A stretch of DNA of 64,000 bases from Maribacter sedimenticola (lineage in GTDB: Bacteria; Bacteroidota; Bacteroidia; Flavobacteriales; Flavobacteriaceae). Positions 54,626-63,305 of the stretch are shown here, piece after piece (the stretch's first letter is position 1; every line of letters starts with the position of its first letter). The notes under the pieces were generated by a model that worked only from the letters and a program-made list of their open reading frames with translations, was not told where the DNA came from and did no database searches. The translations under genes were made by a program, and so were the position numbers. The DNA lies in the NCBI RefSeq assembly GCF_900188415.1, contig NZ_FZNV01000002.1, positions 353,339 to 417,338 on the forward strand, in the 5' to 3' direction.

Positions 54626-56334
54626 TAACCTAAGTTAAGCTCAGAAAGAATATTCTTGATTTTCTGATCAAGTTCTGCCGATACTTTTTTGTAATCTTCA
54701 GTCTTCTCCAATTTTGTATTCGTGCTGATGTAAAATTTAACCTTAGGTTCCGTACCGCTAGGCCTTGCGGCAATTCTGGTACCATCCTCGGTTTCGTATA
54801 TTAATACGTTGGATTTTGGAATATCAATGGCCTTTTCTTCACCGGTCAATACATTTTTTGCGATTGATGTGTTGTAATCTTCGATCCATTTAACCTTGGA
54901 GCCAGCAACTGATTCCACTGGGTTTTCTTTAAAATCCTTAAGCATCTGCTTAATTTCCTCGGCACCACTAATGCCTTTTTTGGTAATGGAAACTAGATGC
55001 TCTTTATAGAAGCCATAATCAACATAACATTGAATTAGGTCTTTATAGAAAGAACTGCCATTAGCTTTTGCCTGACTGGCTATTTCACATGCCAATAGGG
55101 TAGAGGTAACCGCGTCTTTATCACGGACAAAATCACCTACCATATATCCAAAGCTTTCTTCGCCTCCACCAATAAAATCAGATTCAGGGAAGTCTTTGAT
55201 CATTTTACCGATCCATTTAAAACCAGTAAGTGATGTTTTGAACTCTACTCCGTAAGCTTTAGCCATAGCCTCCATCATTGGGGTAGATACAATTGTTGTG
55301 GCAATAAATTCATTTCCTTTAAAGCCTTTTTCCTTTCTCTTTTCAAGAAGGAATTTTGTCATTAAAACCATAGCTTGGTTTCCGTTAACAATTTCCATTT
55401 CACCTTCAAGATTACGCACGGCAATACCTAAACGGTCACTATCTGGATCAGTACCTACAACCATGTCCGCACCAATTTCTTCAGCTTTTTTTACGGCCAT
55501 GGAAAGTGCTTCCGACTCCTCTGGGTTAGGGGATTTCACCGTGGGAAAATTACCATCTGGTTTTGCTTGTTCTTCTATAATGGTAACGTTATCATACCCA
55601 CCTTGTTTTAATACTTCCGGTATTGCGGTGATAGAGGTTCCGTGCAAAGAGGTAAACACAATTTTAAAATCATCTTTGCCATCTGCATTGAAACTACCGG
55701 CCTGAACCGATTGTTGAATAAAGGCATCATCAACTTCTTTGTCAATAACTTGTATAAGGGCATTGTTGGCAGTGAATTTGATATCTTCAAAACCAAGGGC
55801 GTTGATTTCCGCTATAATTTCTCCGTCCTGTGGTGGTACAATTTGTCCGCCATCCGTCCAGTAAACCTTATATCCATTATATTCTGGTGGGTTGTGGGAT
55901 GCCGTTAAAACTATACCGGCATGGCAGTCTAAATACCTTACGGCAAATGAAAGTTCTGGGGTGGTCCGTAATTCTGAAAATAGAAAAACCTTGATACCAT
56001 TGGCAGAAAACACTTCTGCGACGGTTCTTGCCAGAGTATCGCTATTATTACGGCAATCAAAAGCTATTACGACCTTAATTTCCTCACCTGTATAGACTTT
56101 ATTCAGGTAATTACTAAGTCCTTGCGTACTTTTGCCCAAGGTGTATTTATTTATTCTATTGGTTCCTACGCCCATTACGCCCCTCATGCCACCTGTACCA
56201 AACTCCATATTTTTATAAAAACGGTCGTTCAGTTCCTCTTGATCATTGGCGATCAGGTGTTCAATTTCTTTTTTGACTGCAGGATCAAAAAAATCGGTCA
56301 GCCATGTTTTGGCCGTGTCAAGGATATTATCCAT
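54625..56334 (-). CDS. Phosphosugar mutase (phosphoglucomutase/phosphomannomutase)
   Basis: 569 residues, alpha-D-phosphohexomutase with four domains. Phosphoserine loop TASHNPPEYNGYKVYW, metal loop VGTDPDSDRLGIAV, sugar loop GGGEESFGYMVGD, phosphate loop RPSGTEPKVKFY. Length and wording match the PgcA/PGM2-like group, which interconverts glucose-1- and 6-phosphate; this could feed UDP-glucose for trehalose synthesis and cell-wall glycans. Coupled to the ABC exporter gene by a 1-bp stop/start overlap. Cytoplasmic. Specificity (glucose, mannose or ribose phosphate) cannot be decided by eye. Confidence 0.94.
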   Translation of the reverse strand: MDNILDTAKTWLTDFFDPAVKKEIEHLIANDQEELNDRFYKNMEFGTGGMRGVMGVGTNRINKYTLGKSTQGLSNYLNKVYTGEEIKVVIAFDCRNNSDTLARTVAEVFSANGIKVFLFSELRTTPELSFAVRYLDCHAGIVLTASHNPPEYNGYKVYWTDGGQIVPPQDGEIIAEINALGFEDIKFTANNALIQVIDKEVDDAFIQQSVQAGSFNADGKDDFKIVFTSLHGTSITAIPEVLKQGGYDNVTIIEEQAKPDGNFPTVKSPNPEESEALSMAVKKAEEIGADMVVGTDPDSDRLGIAVRNLEGEMEIVNGNQAMVLMTKFLLEKRKEKGFKGNEFIATTIVSTPMMEAMAKAYGVEFKTSLTGFKWIGKMIKDFPESDFIGGGEESFGYMVGDFVRDKDAVTSTLLACEIASQAKANGSSFYKDLIQCYVDYGFYKEHLVSITKKGISGAEEIKQMLKDFKENPVESVAGSKVKWIEDYNTSIAKNVLTGEEKAIDIPKSNVLIYETEDGTRIAARPSGTEPKVKFYISTNTKLEKTEDYKKVSAELDQKIKNILSELNLG

Positions 56335-56372
56335 ATGGTTGTTGTTTATATGCTATTAAGTTAATGAGAATT

Positions 56373-57335
56373 TTAGTTATCAGAAAGCGACGTGTTAATT
56401 TCTTCGGATACAATATATCTGTTTTCCCCCTTTTTGGACCTGATCAATATTTCACCAAGAAACCCTGCCAAGAACAGCTGAGTACCAATAATCATGGCAA
56501 CCAATGAAATATAGAATTGAGGCCGATCCGTAATCAATCTTCCAAACGGATTTATGAATAATTTATCGATACCTAAATAAATGGCAAAAGAAAAGCCAAT
56601 AAAGAACATAAGTACACCAAGGGCACCGAACAAATGCATGGGCCGTTTTCCAAATCTTGATACGAACCAAATGGTCAATAAATCTAAAAAACCGTTTATA
56701 AATCTTTCCATACCAAATTTAGTGCTGCCGTATTTGCGGGCTTGGTGTTGAACTACTTTTTCCCCAATTTTTGAGAAACCCGCATTTTTTGCCAATACGG
56801 GGATATACCTGTGCATTTCTCCAGAAACTTCAATATTTTTGACCACATCCTTGGCATAGGCCTTTAAACCGCAGTTAAAATCATGAAGACGAACTCCAGA
56901 TGTTCTTCTGGCGGCCCAATTGAATAATTTAGATGGGGTGTTTTTGAAGATTATAGAATCATAACGTTTCTTTTTCCAACCGGATACCAGCTCATAACCT
57001 TGTTCGGTTATCATTTGGTATAACTGGGGTATTTCTTCTGGATTATCCTGTAGGTCTGCATCCATGGTGATAATTACATCACCTGTAACCGCCTTGAAAC
57101 CGGCGTGCAAGGCTTGTGATTTGCCAAAGTTTCTTTGAAAATGTATTCCTTTTACAAATGGGTTTTTCTGTGAAAGTTGGTTGATGACATTCCAGGAACC
57201 GTCCGTACTGCCATCGTCCACAAAAAGTATTTCATAAGAAAAATGATTGGATTGCATTACGGATACAATCCAATCATGAAGTTCCTTAAGTGATTCTTCT
57301 TCGTTAAGTAATGGAATTACAATAGATAATTGCAT
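56373..57335 (-). CDS. Family 2 glycosyltransferase with two C-terminal membrane helices
   Basis: 320 residues. GT-A domain (1 to about 230): VIPLLNEEESLKELHDWI, the FVDDGSTDGSW nucleotide loop, MDADLQDNPEEIP (DXD). Then two membrane helices (about 235-258 and 270-295), as in DPM1/ArnC/GtrB-type polyprenyl-phosphate sugar transferases. Product and sugar unknown; polyprenyl-phosphate glycosylation or lipid modification is the usual role. Separated by 38 bp from the mutase gene on the same strand, so possibly in the same transcript. Confidence 0.9.
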   Translation of the reverse strand: MQLSIVIPLLNEEESLKELHDWIVSVMQSNHFSYEILFVDDGSTDGSWNVINQLSQKNPFVKGIHFQRNFGKSQALHAGFKAVTGDVIITMDADLQDNPEEIPQLYQMITEQGYELVSGWKKKRYDSIIFKNTPSKLFNWAARRTSGVRLHDFNCGLKAYAKDVVKNIEVSGEMHRYIPVLAKNAGFSKIGEKVVQHQARKYGSTKFGMERFINGFLDLLTIWFVSRFGKRPMHLFGALGVLMFFIGFSFAIYLGIDKLFINPFGRLITDRPQFYISLVAMIIGTQLFLAGFLGEILIRSKKGENRYIVSEEINTSLSDN

Positions 57336-57382
57336 GTGCTACTTCTGGTATTGCCCCCAAAAATACTACAATTACTTAGGTA

Positions 57383-57904
57383 TTAATAAGCCGCTTCTTC
57401 TTTTTTTAGAATAAGACCGGTGATTAGGCCAATGATCAGTCCAATTACAACATTAATTATAAGACCTATAGGATACATGACCCATGCAAACCCTTTTTGC
57501 ATCTCTATACCTTGATCAATTTGCTCTTCGGTAAGGCTAGGGTTGTCTGCCATAGCTTTTACTTTACCTATTTCGTATACTTTATCTAAATAGTCAGGTT
57601 CTATGACATTGGAAAGTAAAAAGAAATACAATAATCCTACAATTGCTGCAATTAGAGCTACACCTGCACCAACTTTTAAAGCTTCAGAAATTGATAAAAG
57701 TCCGTTGCCCGTCTTTTTAAATTGTATGATTGCCATAACAATACCTGCGGCAAGAATTAAGGTCTGTGTAATTTGTACGGCCGCTCCTTGCTCATAATGC
57801 ATGTCCATGATATAGAGCATGATGCCGAATATAACTCCGATAATTCCAGTAACAAGCCCATAATTCAAGGCAAACTTGCCAGTTTTTGGTTGGTTTTCTT
57901 CCAT
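57383..57904 (-). CDS. DUF4199 membrane protein
   Basis: 173 residues with four membrane segments (about 12-32, 43-60, 77-97, 138-165). The loop between segments 3 and 4 (EPDYLDKVYEIGKVKAMADN) and the glycine-rich last helix are typical of DUF4199, a Bacteroidota family of unknown function often near glycosyltransferase genes. 47 bp upstream of the GT2 gene on the same strand, so co-expression is likely. Divergent from the L31 gene. Confidence 0.85.
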   Translation of the reverse strand: MEENQPKTGKFALNYGLVTGIIGVIFGIMLYIMDMHYEQGAAVQITQTLILAAGIVMAIIQFKKTGNGLLSISEALKVGAGVALIAAIVGLLYFFLLSNVIEPDYLDKVYEIGKVKAMADNPSLTEEQIDQGIEMQKGFAWVMYPIGLIINVVIGLIIGLITGLILKKEEAAY

Positions 57905-58005
57905 GATTTTTATTTTTAAAGGTTGATTTCTATATAGGTATGGTAATGTATGACAATGTTACATAAGTCTGCAATTTATTTTTTTATATTTTTTGTTGTT
58001 TCTAA

Positions 58006-58035
58006 TTGGTACTTTGGAGTTTTTCACTAAATTTG
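58006..58035 (+). promoter_or_regulatory. Canonical Bacteroidota promoter of the L31 gene
   Basis: TTG at 58006-58008, then exactly 19 bp, then TAAATTTG at 58028-58035, the best promoter match in the window. Transcription should begin near 58041-58045, so an ATG at 58046 would be leaderless while the ATG at 58085 gets a 40-nt leader. Confidence 0.75.
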
Positions 58036-58047
58036 CAGCCTTAAAAT

Positions 58048-58070
58048 GAGTGCCCGTCGGAATGGGCGCA
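58048..58070 (+). promoter_or_regulatory. Leader hairpin upstream of L31
   Basis: The leader between promoter and start codon contains TGCCC-GTCGGAA-TGGGCG, a 4-bp GCCC/GGGC stem with flanking pairs. Short leaders with hairpins precede L31 genes in several phyla and mediate autogenous control there. Whether this one does is not known. Confidence 0.4.
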
Positions 58071-58084
58071 ATAAAGTTTTTAAA

Positions 58085-58354
58085 ATGAAAAAAGATATAC
58101 ACCCAGAAAATTACAGGATAGTGGCCTTTAAGGACATGTCTAATGATGAAGTATTTTTAACTAAATCAACAGCTGAAACAAAAGAGACTTTAGAGGTTGA
58201 AGGTGTTGAATATCCTTTGGTTAAATTGGAAATTTCAAGAACATCACATCCGTTTTACACTGGTAAGGCTAAATTTTTGGATACCGCAGGTCGTATCGAT
58301 AAATTTAAGAACAAGTACAAGAAATTTGCTAAGGAAGAAAAGAAGGAAGAGTAG
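58085..58354 (+). CDS. rpmE2: 50S ribosomal protein L31, type B
   Basis: 89 residues from ATG 58085, the usual family start ([19 protein letters not shown]). The core [29 protein letters not shown] matches the zinc-free C-minus (type B) form: no Cys residue is present, where type A carries a CxxC zinc knuckle. Basic C-terminal tail [14 protein letters not shown] longer frame from 58046 would start at the expected transcription start and was rejected. Followed by a strong terminator, so probably monocistronic. Cytoplasmic ribosome component at the subunit bridge. Confidence 0.96.
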   Translation: MKKDIHPENYRIVAFKDMSNDEVFLTKSTAETKETLEVEGVEYPLVKLEISRTSHPFYTGKAKFLDTAGRIDKFKNKYKKFAKEEKKEE

Positions 58355-58396
58355 AAATTGGTGTACAATTAATTTTTCTTATATACTAGAATATAG

Positions 58397-58429
58397 CGCC
58401 CTCGAATTTGTTCGAGGGCGTTTCTTTTT
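58397..58429 (+). terminator. Rho-independent terminator after L31
   Basis: A perfect 10-bp stem, CGCCCTCGAA (58397-58406) and TTCGAGGGCG (58411-58420), with a TTTG loop, is followed by TTTCTTTTT. Confidence 0.95.
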
Positions 58430-58514
58430 GCATTCAACTTGGTTTTAGGAACACTTAACCATAAAATATAGTACCTCTGCGGATATTTATTAATTTTGTT
58501 AAAAATCATCTTGT

Positions 58515-59690
58515 ATGAATTATATTCTCTTTGATGGTCCACGTAGGGATCATTTATTGCCGTTTACCTTTACACGTCCGGTTGCTGAAATTAGGGTTGG
58601 TATTATGACGATGCGTGAACGCTGGGCGGCTTACTTAAAAGTTGGGGTTACGTCCTTGACCGAAGATTATTTAAGGGCTAAGTTTCCATTGCACATAGAG
58701 AGCGAGAATGTGTTTATTGATGCATCCATCTTACCATCAAATACATTGTTAAAGGCAATTGGTTCTTTAAAAATGGGTCAAGTACTCATGAAAGATGAAA
58801 TGGTGGTGGCCTATTGCAGTGCAAGTGTTAAGGATAATGCACAACTTTCTGTTTTTGAGCAAATTGTTTTTGATCAGACTCTAGAGCAGATAAACAATAC
58901 ATGGGATATTTTTGAGAAAAATGCCACTATTTTACAGTCAGATTTTGATTTTTTGACCAAAGGCAGAACAAGTTGCCCTATACCCAAGACCAATCAGGTA
59001 ATACATCCTGAGCGGGTGTTTTTGGAAGAAGGGGCAAAAGTGGAATATAGTATATTAAATGCCACTGACGGACCAATATATTTAGGTAGGAATTCAGAAA
59101 TATGGGAAGGTAGTCTTATTAGGGGAGGTTTGGCATTGTGTGACCACGCTATCATTAAAATGGGAGGTAAGCTTTATGGGGCGACTACCATTGGTCCCTA
59201 TAGTAAAGTTTGTGGTGAAGTAAGCAATTCGGTAATTTTTGGCTACTCCAGTAAAGGGCATGAAGGGTATTTAGGTAATGCGGTATTGGGAGAATGGTGT
59301 AATATAGGTGCGGATTCCAATAACTCTAACCTTAAGAACAATTATGCAAAAGTGCGTTTATGGAATTATGCTACGGAAAGTTTTGAGCAGACCGGTCTGC
59401 AATTTTGCGGACTCATGATGGGGGACCATAGTAAAACGGCCATCAATACCATGTTCAATACGGGTACGGTTATTGGGGTAAACAGTAATATCTACGTCCC
59501 GGGATTTCCTAGAAATTTTGTCCCTAGCTTTAGTTGGGGAGGCGCTTCTGGATTTTCTTCCTATCAGCCAGAAAAGGCATTTGATGTAGCTAAGGTAATG
59601 ATGGCAAGAAGGGGTGTGGAATTCAACGAAATAGAGGCGGATATTTTAAGGCATGTGTTCGAGATTACCAAAAAATGGAGAAAATATTAA
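58515..59690 (+). CDS. GlmU-like sugar nucleotidyltransferase family protein
   Basis: 391 residues. The N-terminus MNYILFDGPRRDHLLPFTFTRPVAEIR is the hallmark of the Bacteroidota GlmU-like group; it replaces the usual G-x-G-T-R-M nucleotide loop of true GlmU, so uridylyltransferase activity is doubtful. The C-terminal half is a left-handed beta-helix with hexapeptide repeats (YLGRNSEIWEGSLIRG, IIKMGGKLYGATTIG, GAVLGEWCNIGADSNNSNL). A GAS-rich hexapeptide helix suggests acyl or nucleotidyl transfer to a sugar phosphate. Exact TAATTTTG at 58491-58498 precedes the start. Cytoplasmic; product unknown. Confidence 0.85.
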   Translation: MNYILFDGPRRDHLLPFTFTRPVAEIRVGIMTMRERWAAYLKVGVTSLTEDYLRAKFPLHIESENVFIDASILPSNTLLKAIGSLKMGQVLMKDEMVVAYCSASVKDNAQLSVFEQIVFDQTLEQINNTWDIFEKNATILQSDFDFLTKGRTSCPIPKTNQVIHPERVFLEEGAKVEYSILNATDGPIYLGRNSEIWEGSLIRGGLALCDHAIIKMGGKLYGATTIGPYSKVCGEVSNSVIFGYSSKGHEGYLGNAVLGEWCNIGADSNNSNLKNNYAKVRLWNYATESFEQTGLQFCGLMMGDHSKTAINTMFNTGTVIGVNSNIYVPGFPRNFVPSFSWGGASGFSSYQPEKAFDVAKVMMARRGVEFNEIEADILRHVFEITKKWRKY

Positions 59691-59721
59691 GCAGCGTGTA
59701 TTTTATGAGGTACTTTGGTTC

Positions 59722-59753
59722 TTGGTGGCTCCAATAAACTTTAAGTATTTTTG
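59722..59753 (+). promoter_or_regulatory. Promoter of mtaB
   Basis: TTG at 59722-59724 and TATTTTTG at 59746-59753, spacer 21 bp. The -7 element ends two bases after a TTG start codon of a longer reading of mtaB, which rules that start out. Confidence 0.65.
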
Positions 59754-59774
59754 CACCTTGCAAGAAATAGTAGG

Positions 59775-61103
59775 ATGAAAAAAAAGGTAGCTTTTTATAC
59801 ATTAGGATGTAAATTGAATTTTTCGGAAACATCTACCATTGCCCGAAATTTTACCGATGAAGGATTTGAGCGTGTAGATTTTACCGAAAGGGCAGATATG
59901 TACGTAATCAATACCTGTTCGGTTACGGACAATGCGGATAAAAAATTCAAGACCATTGTTAAGCAGGCACAAAAAAATAATGAAGATGCCTTTATTGCTG
60001 CGGTTGGGTGCTATGCCCAGTTAAAACCAGAAGAATTGGCAGATGTAGATGGGGTAGATTTAGTACTTGGTGCCACGGAAAAGTTCAAGATTACGGATTA
60101 CATTAATGATTTGACCAAGAATGACCATGGTGAAATTCATTCGTGTGAAATTGCGCACGCTGATTTTTACGTAGGTAGTTATGCCATTGGTGACCGTACA
60201 AGAGCCTTTTTAAAGGTGCAGGATGGTTGCGATTATAAGTGTACCTATTGTACTATACCGTTAGCACGTGGTATTTCCAGAAGTGACACCTTGCAAAATG
60301 TATTGCAGAATGCCAAAGATATCTCTGCTCAGGGAATTAAGGAAATTGTCTTGACAGGTGTTAATATAGGTGATTATGGTAAAGGTGAATTTGGGAACAA
60401 AAGACATGAACATACTTTTCTAGACCTGGTACAGGCGTTGGACAACGTATCGGGCATCCATAGGTTGCGCATTTCTTCTATAGAGCCTAACCTACTTAAG
60501 GATGAAACCATAGATTTTGTTGCCCAGAGCAATACCTTTGTACCTCATTTTCATATTCCTTTGCAAAGTGGTAGCGATAGGTTATTAAAATTGATGAAGC
60601 GCAGGTATATGACCAAACTGTATACTGAGCGTGTTGAACGCATAAAGACTATCATGCCAAATTGTTGTATTGGTGTAGATGTCATTGTTGGTTTTCCAGG
60701 TGAGACAGAGGAACATTTTTTGGAGACCTATCATTATCTAAATAATTTGGATATTTCTTATTTACATGTGTTTACATATTCTGAAAGGGACAATACTCCC
60801 GCTGCAAATATGGAAGGTGTTGTTCCAAAAAAGGTAAGGAGTAAGCGAAGCAAAATGTTACGTGGGCTTTCCGTAAAAAAGAGAAGGGCGTTTTATGAAA
60901 GCCAATTAGGAAACGAGCTGACGGTTTTGTTTGAAGGGGAAAATAAAGAAGGGTATATCCATGGCTTTACGGAAAACTACGTTAAGGTAAAGTCACCTTG
61001 GGACCCGGACTTGGTAAATACCTTGCATGAGGTAAGATTGACCGAAATAGCCAATGATGGTTTAGTGAGGTTTGAATTTATAAAACAAAGTGTAGAAGTA
61101 TAA
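59775..61103 (+). CDS. mtaB: tRNA t6A37 methylthiotransferase
   Basis: 442 residues from ATG 59775. N-terminal UPF0004 domain (FYTLGCKLNFSETSTIARNF, with Cys in GCKLN, INTCSVTDNADKK and AVGCYAQLKPEEL) binds the auxiliary 4Fe-4S cluster. Radical SAM domain has C-x3-C-x2-C in GCDYKCTYCTIPLARG (near residue 152). C-terminal TRAM domain (VLFEGENKEGYIHGFTENYVKV). The LGCKLNFSE wording is MtaB rather than MiaB or RimO. Adds a methylthio group to N6-threonylcarbamoyladenosine 37. A terminator shared with the GNAT gene follows. Confidence 0.96.
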   Translation: MKKKVAFYTLGCKLNFSETSTIARNFTDEGFERVDFTERADMYVINTCSVTDNADKKFKTIVKQAQKNNEDAFIAAVGCYAQLKPEELADVDGVDLVLGATEKFKITDYINDLTKNDHGEIHSCEIAHADFYVGSYAIGDRTRAFLKVQDGCDYKCTYCTIPLARGISRSDTLQNVLQNAKDISAQGIKEIVLTGVNIGDYGKGEFGNKRHEHTFLDLVQALDNVSGIHRLRISSIEPNLLKDETIDFVAQSNTFVPHFHIPLQSGSDRLLKLMKRRYMTKLYTERVERIKTIMPNCCIGVDVIVGFPGETEEHFLETYHYLNNLDISYLHVFTYSERDNTPAANMEGVVPKKVRSKRSKMLRGLSVKKRRAFYESQLGNELTVLFEGENKEGYIHGFTENYVKVKSPWDPDLVNTLHEVRLTEIANDGLVRFEFIKQSVEV

Positions 61104-61134
61104 AAAAAAAGCCTTTCCAACGGAAAGGCTTTTT
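61102..61134. terminator. Bidirectional terminator
   Basis: Stem GCCTTTCC (61111-61118)/GGAAAGGC (61122-61129) with a 3-nt loop, a run of A on the left and of T on the right. It serves the convergent mtaB and GNAT genes. Confidence 0.95.
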
Positions 61135-61141
61135 ACATGTC

Positions 61142-61438
61142 TTAAATTCGAATACCGATAGGAAGCATTTCTTTATACTGTAATCGATTTTTTCTTAAAA
61201 ATCCTGCAATGTGCGGACTCGTAGGTACCACTCTTAGATTTTTTTCCTGTATGGTGCTAAGAACGGCTTTGATGAAATTTTCCCTAAAACCTTCTTCGGT
61301 AATTTCTTCAGGAACAACTAATTTGGTAAGAAATACTTTGCGTTCTTGAGAAGAATATTCTATTCTGGCAAGATGACCGTTTACGGTCGTTTCAAATTGG
61401 CGCAAAAAAGAATTGTCCTTAATGATAACATCGTTCAT
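61142..61438 (-). CDS. Small GNAT-type N-acetyltransferase
   Basis: 98 residues from ATG 61438; the frame extends to 61468 but only with a TTG start. Motifs resemble the small COG2388/YjdJ type: a hydrophobic strand LARIEYSSQERKVFLTKLVVPEE, then an acyl-CoA loop region (EEGFRENFIKAVLSTIQEKNLRVV) and TSPHIAGFLRKNR. The classical Q/R-x-x-G-x-G/A loop is not obvious, so acetyl-CoA binding is inferred from the family. Substrate unknown. Cytoplasmic. Convergent with mtaB. Confidence 0.78.
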   Translation of the reverse strand: MNDVIIKDNSFLRQFETTVNGHLARIEYSSQERKVFLTKLVVPEEITEEGFRENFIKAVLSTIQEKNLRVVPTSPHIAGFLRKNRLQYKEMLPIGIRI

Positions 61439-61610
61439 ATAGATTATTTTTGTGTTGGTACTAGACAAAAAAATTACGACGTTCTCCTATCGTAATTTAT
61501 TGTTGTTGAAATGCTGTACGTAATTTTTCCTATATCGTTATAGGTGATTTTCACACTCTGTACCAAAAGTAGTTAAAAAATCCCTAATTTCCTATCTTTT
61601 ACATGGTTTG

Positions 61611-62279
61611 ATGCGTATGAACGATAATTTAATACATGTTTATTGTATGCCCGGTATGGCTGCTAGTTCAGCTATATTTGAATATATAAAATTGCCCAAC
61701 ACGCATTTTAAGATGCATTTTTTAGAATGGGATATACCTCCGCATAACTGTACGTTTACAAGCTATGCAGAACAGATGTGTCAAAAGATAGAACATGGGA
61801 ACAGTGTATTGCTCGGGGTTTCTTTGGGAGGGCTATTGGTGCAGGAAATGTCGAAATTTATAGAGGTAAAAAAAATAATTATAATATCAAGCATTAAGTT
61901 GACCCAAGAAATGCCCAATAAGATGAATTTTGCCCGTTATACTGGCGTTCATAAAATTTTACCTACCAGTTTAGTGAATAATGTTGAATTTCTGGCCAAA
62001 TATGCCTTTGGTGAACCAGTGGTCAAAAGGTTGGACTTGTATAAGCGTTATATGTCCGTTAGAGATACAAACTATATAGATTGGTGTATTGACAAAATGG
62101 TTCATTGGAAACAAAGTGAGTTGCCCAATAATTTAGTACACATTCACGGAGAAAAGGATACGGTATTTCCCATAACCAAGATAAAGGATTGTATTACGGT
62201 TCCCAACGGTACGCATACAATGATAATACATCGCGCAAAATGGTTTAATGAGAACTTGCCTGCAATTATTTTGGAATAA
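61611..62279 (+). CDS. Alpha/beta hydrolase
   Basis: 222 residues from ATG 61611 (a TTG at 61608 is also possible; a second ATG is at 61617). Nucleophile elbow G-V-S-L-G-G, Asp in HIHGEKDTVFP and His in PNGTHTMIIH. The early IHVYCMPGMAASSAIFEYIKL stretch carries the oxyanion-hole G-M after a strand. It is small for the family and lacks a big cap domain. Substrate unknown. No signal peptide, so cytoplasmic. Its stop overlaps the promoter of the transglycosylase gene. Confidence 0.85.
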   Translation: MRMNDNLIHVYCMPGMAASSAIFEYIKLPNTHFKMHFLEWDIPPHNCTFTSYAEQMCQKIEHGNSVLLGVSLGGLLVQEMSKFIEVKKIIIISSIKLTQEMPNKMNFARYTGVHKILPTSLVNNVEFLAKYAFGEPVVKRLDLYKRYMSVRDTNYIDWCIDKMVHWKQSELPNNLVHIHGEKDTVFPITKIKDCITVPNGTHTMIIHRAKWFNENLPAIILE

Positions 62280-62301
62280 GAAAGTTCTATATATACCTTT
62301 G
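62271..62301 (+). promoter_or_regulatory. Promoter of the lytic transglycosylase gene
   Basis: TTG at 62271-62273, 20-bp spacer, then TACCTTTG at 62294-62301, an exact -7 element. It overlaps the stop codon of the hydrolase gene, so transglycosylase expression can start independently. ATG follows at 62344. Confidence 0.7.
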
Positions 62302-62343
62302 GTAGAAACCTATTAGAGGTTGAAAATTTTTAAATTGTCATAT

Positions 62344-63261
62344 ATGAAAGTCATAAAGAATATATTGATGCTTTTGGGCGTCGTTTTTGTAGCGGGAACT
62401 TTAATTTTTGCCGTACAATCTACTAGTGTAAATAATTTAAACGCTACAGTGGTTGCCAATGATAGTGTACAAATTAATGTAGCATCTGAGTATAGAATCT
62501 CGTCTATAGATATTCCGGAGGACTTAAATTTTGCCGGCGAGGTGGTACCACAGCAAGATCCAGAAATTATGGAGCGTGTGGATAGGGAATTTTTGGTCAA
62601 TACCTATTGGCAGTCCAATGCCTTATTGTTAATGAAAAGGGCGAACAAATATTTTCCGATCATAGAACCAATATTGGCTAAAAATGGTATTCCAGATGAT
62701 TTTAAATATTTGGCAGTTGCGGAAAGTGGTCTTACCAATGTGGTTTCACCCGCAGGTGCAACAGGATTTTGGCAAATAATGAGAGATACTGGTAGGGAAT
62801 ACGGTCTTGAGGTTAACGCTAACGTAGATGAACGCTATCATTTGGAAAAGTCCACGGAAGTTGCCTGTAAATATTTAAAGAAATGGAAGGAGAGGTATGG
62901 TAGTTGGGCATTGACAGCGGCAGCATATAATGCAGGCCCTGGGGCCGTGAACAAATATTTAAAGATTCAACAGGTAGATACGTATTGGGATCTTTTATTG
63001 GGTAGCGAAACCGGTAGGTATGTATTTAGGATTATGGCCATTAAGGAAATACTTTCCAATCCTGAGAAATATGGATTTCATATCGATAAGGATGATATGT
63101 ATACTGCAGTACCGACCTTTACGGTAGAGGTAGATACACCTGTAAGTGATTTTGCCGACTTTGCACAGGAATACGAAATCAATTACAAAATTTTAAAGCG
63201 CCACAATCCTTGGTTAAGGGAGCCTCATTTAAATAATGCCTCCGGTAAAAATATACTATAG
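62344..63261 (+). CDS. Lytic transglycosylase, MltD-like SLT domain, C-terminally frameshifted
   Basis: 305 residues from ATG 62344 (the TTG at 62320 is upstream and less likely). Membrane anchor (about 4-24). SLT domain: catalytic Glu in YLAVAESGLTNVV, GATGFWQIMRDTGREYG, WALTAAAYNAGPGAVNKYL. Cleaves peptidoglycan glycan strands to 1,6-anhydroMurNAc products. A short post-SLT region (SDFADFAQEYEINYKILKRHNPWLRE) follows and the frame ends in SGKNIL plus stop. In the next frame the sequence continues from 63252 as YTIEIPNKGYYVMGK to a TAG at 63297-63299, the expected ending, so one A seems to be lost in the run at 63247-63251. Confidence 0.93.
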   Translation: MKVIKNILMLLGVVFVAGTLIFAVQSTSVNNLNATVVANDSVQINVASEYRISSIDIPEDLNFAGEVVPQQDPEIMERVDREFLVNTYWQSNALLLMKRANKYFPIIEPILAKNGIPDDFKYLAVAESGLTNVVSPAGATGFWQIMRDTGREYGLEVNANVDERYHLEKSTEVACKYLKKWKERYGSWALTAAAYNAGPGAVNKYLKIQQVDTYWDLLLGSETGRYVFRIMAIKEILSNPEKYGFHIDKDDMYTAVPTFTVEVDTPVSDFADFAQEYEINYKILKRHNPWLREPHLNNASGKNIL

Positions 63262-63305
63262 AAATTCCTAATAAAGGATACTATGTAATGGGTAAGTAGA
63301 AATAA

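Noticed and set aside
58046-58084. Longer L31 start at ATG 58046
   Set aside because: The promoter at 58006-58035 puts the transcript start beside it, and the 13 extra residues do not belong to the family. ATG 58085 is preferred.
59751-59774. TTG start for mtaB at 59751
   Set aside because: It lies inside an exact -7 element (59746-59753), so it would not be transcribed. The ATG at 59775 gives the normal family N-terminus.
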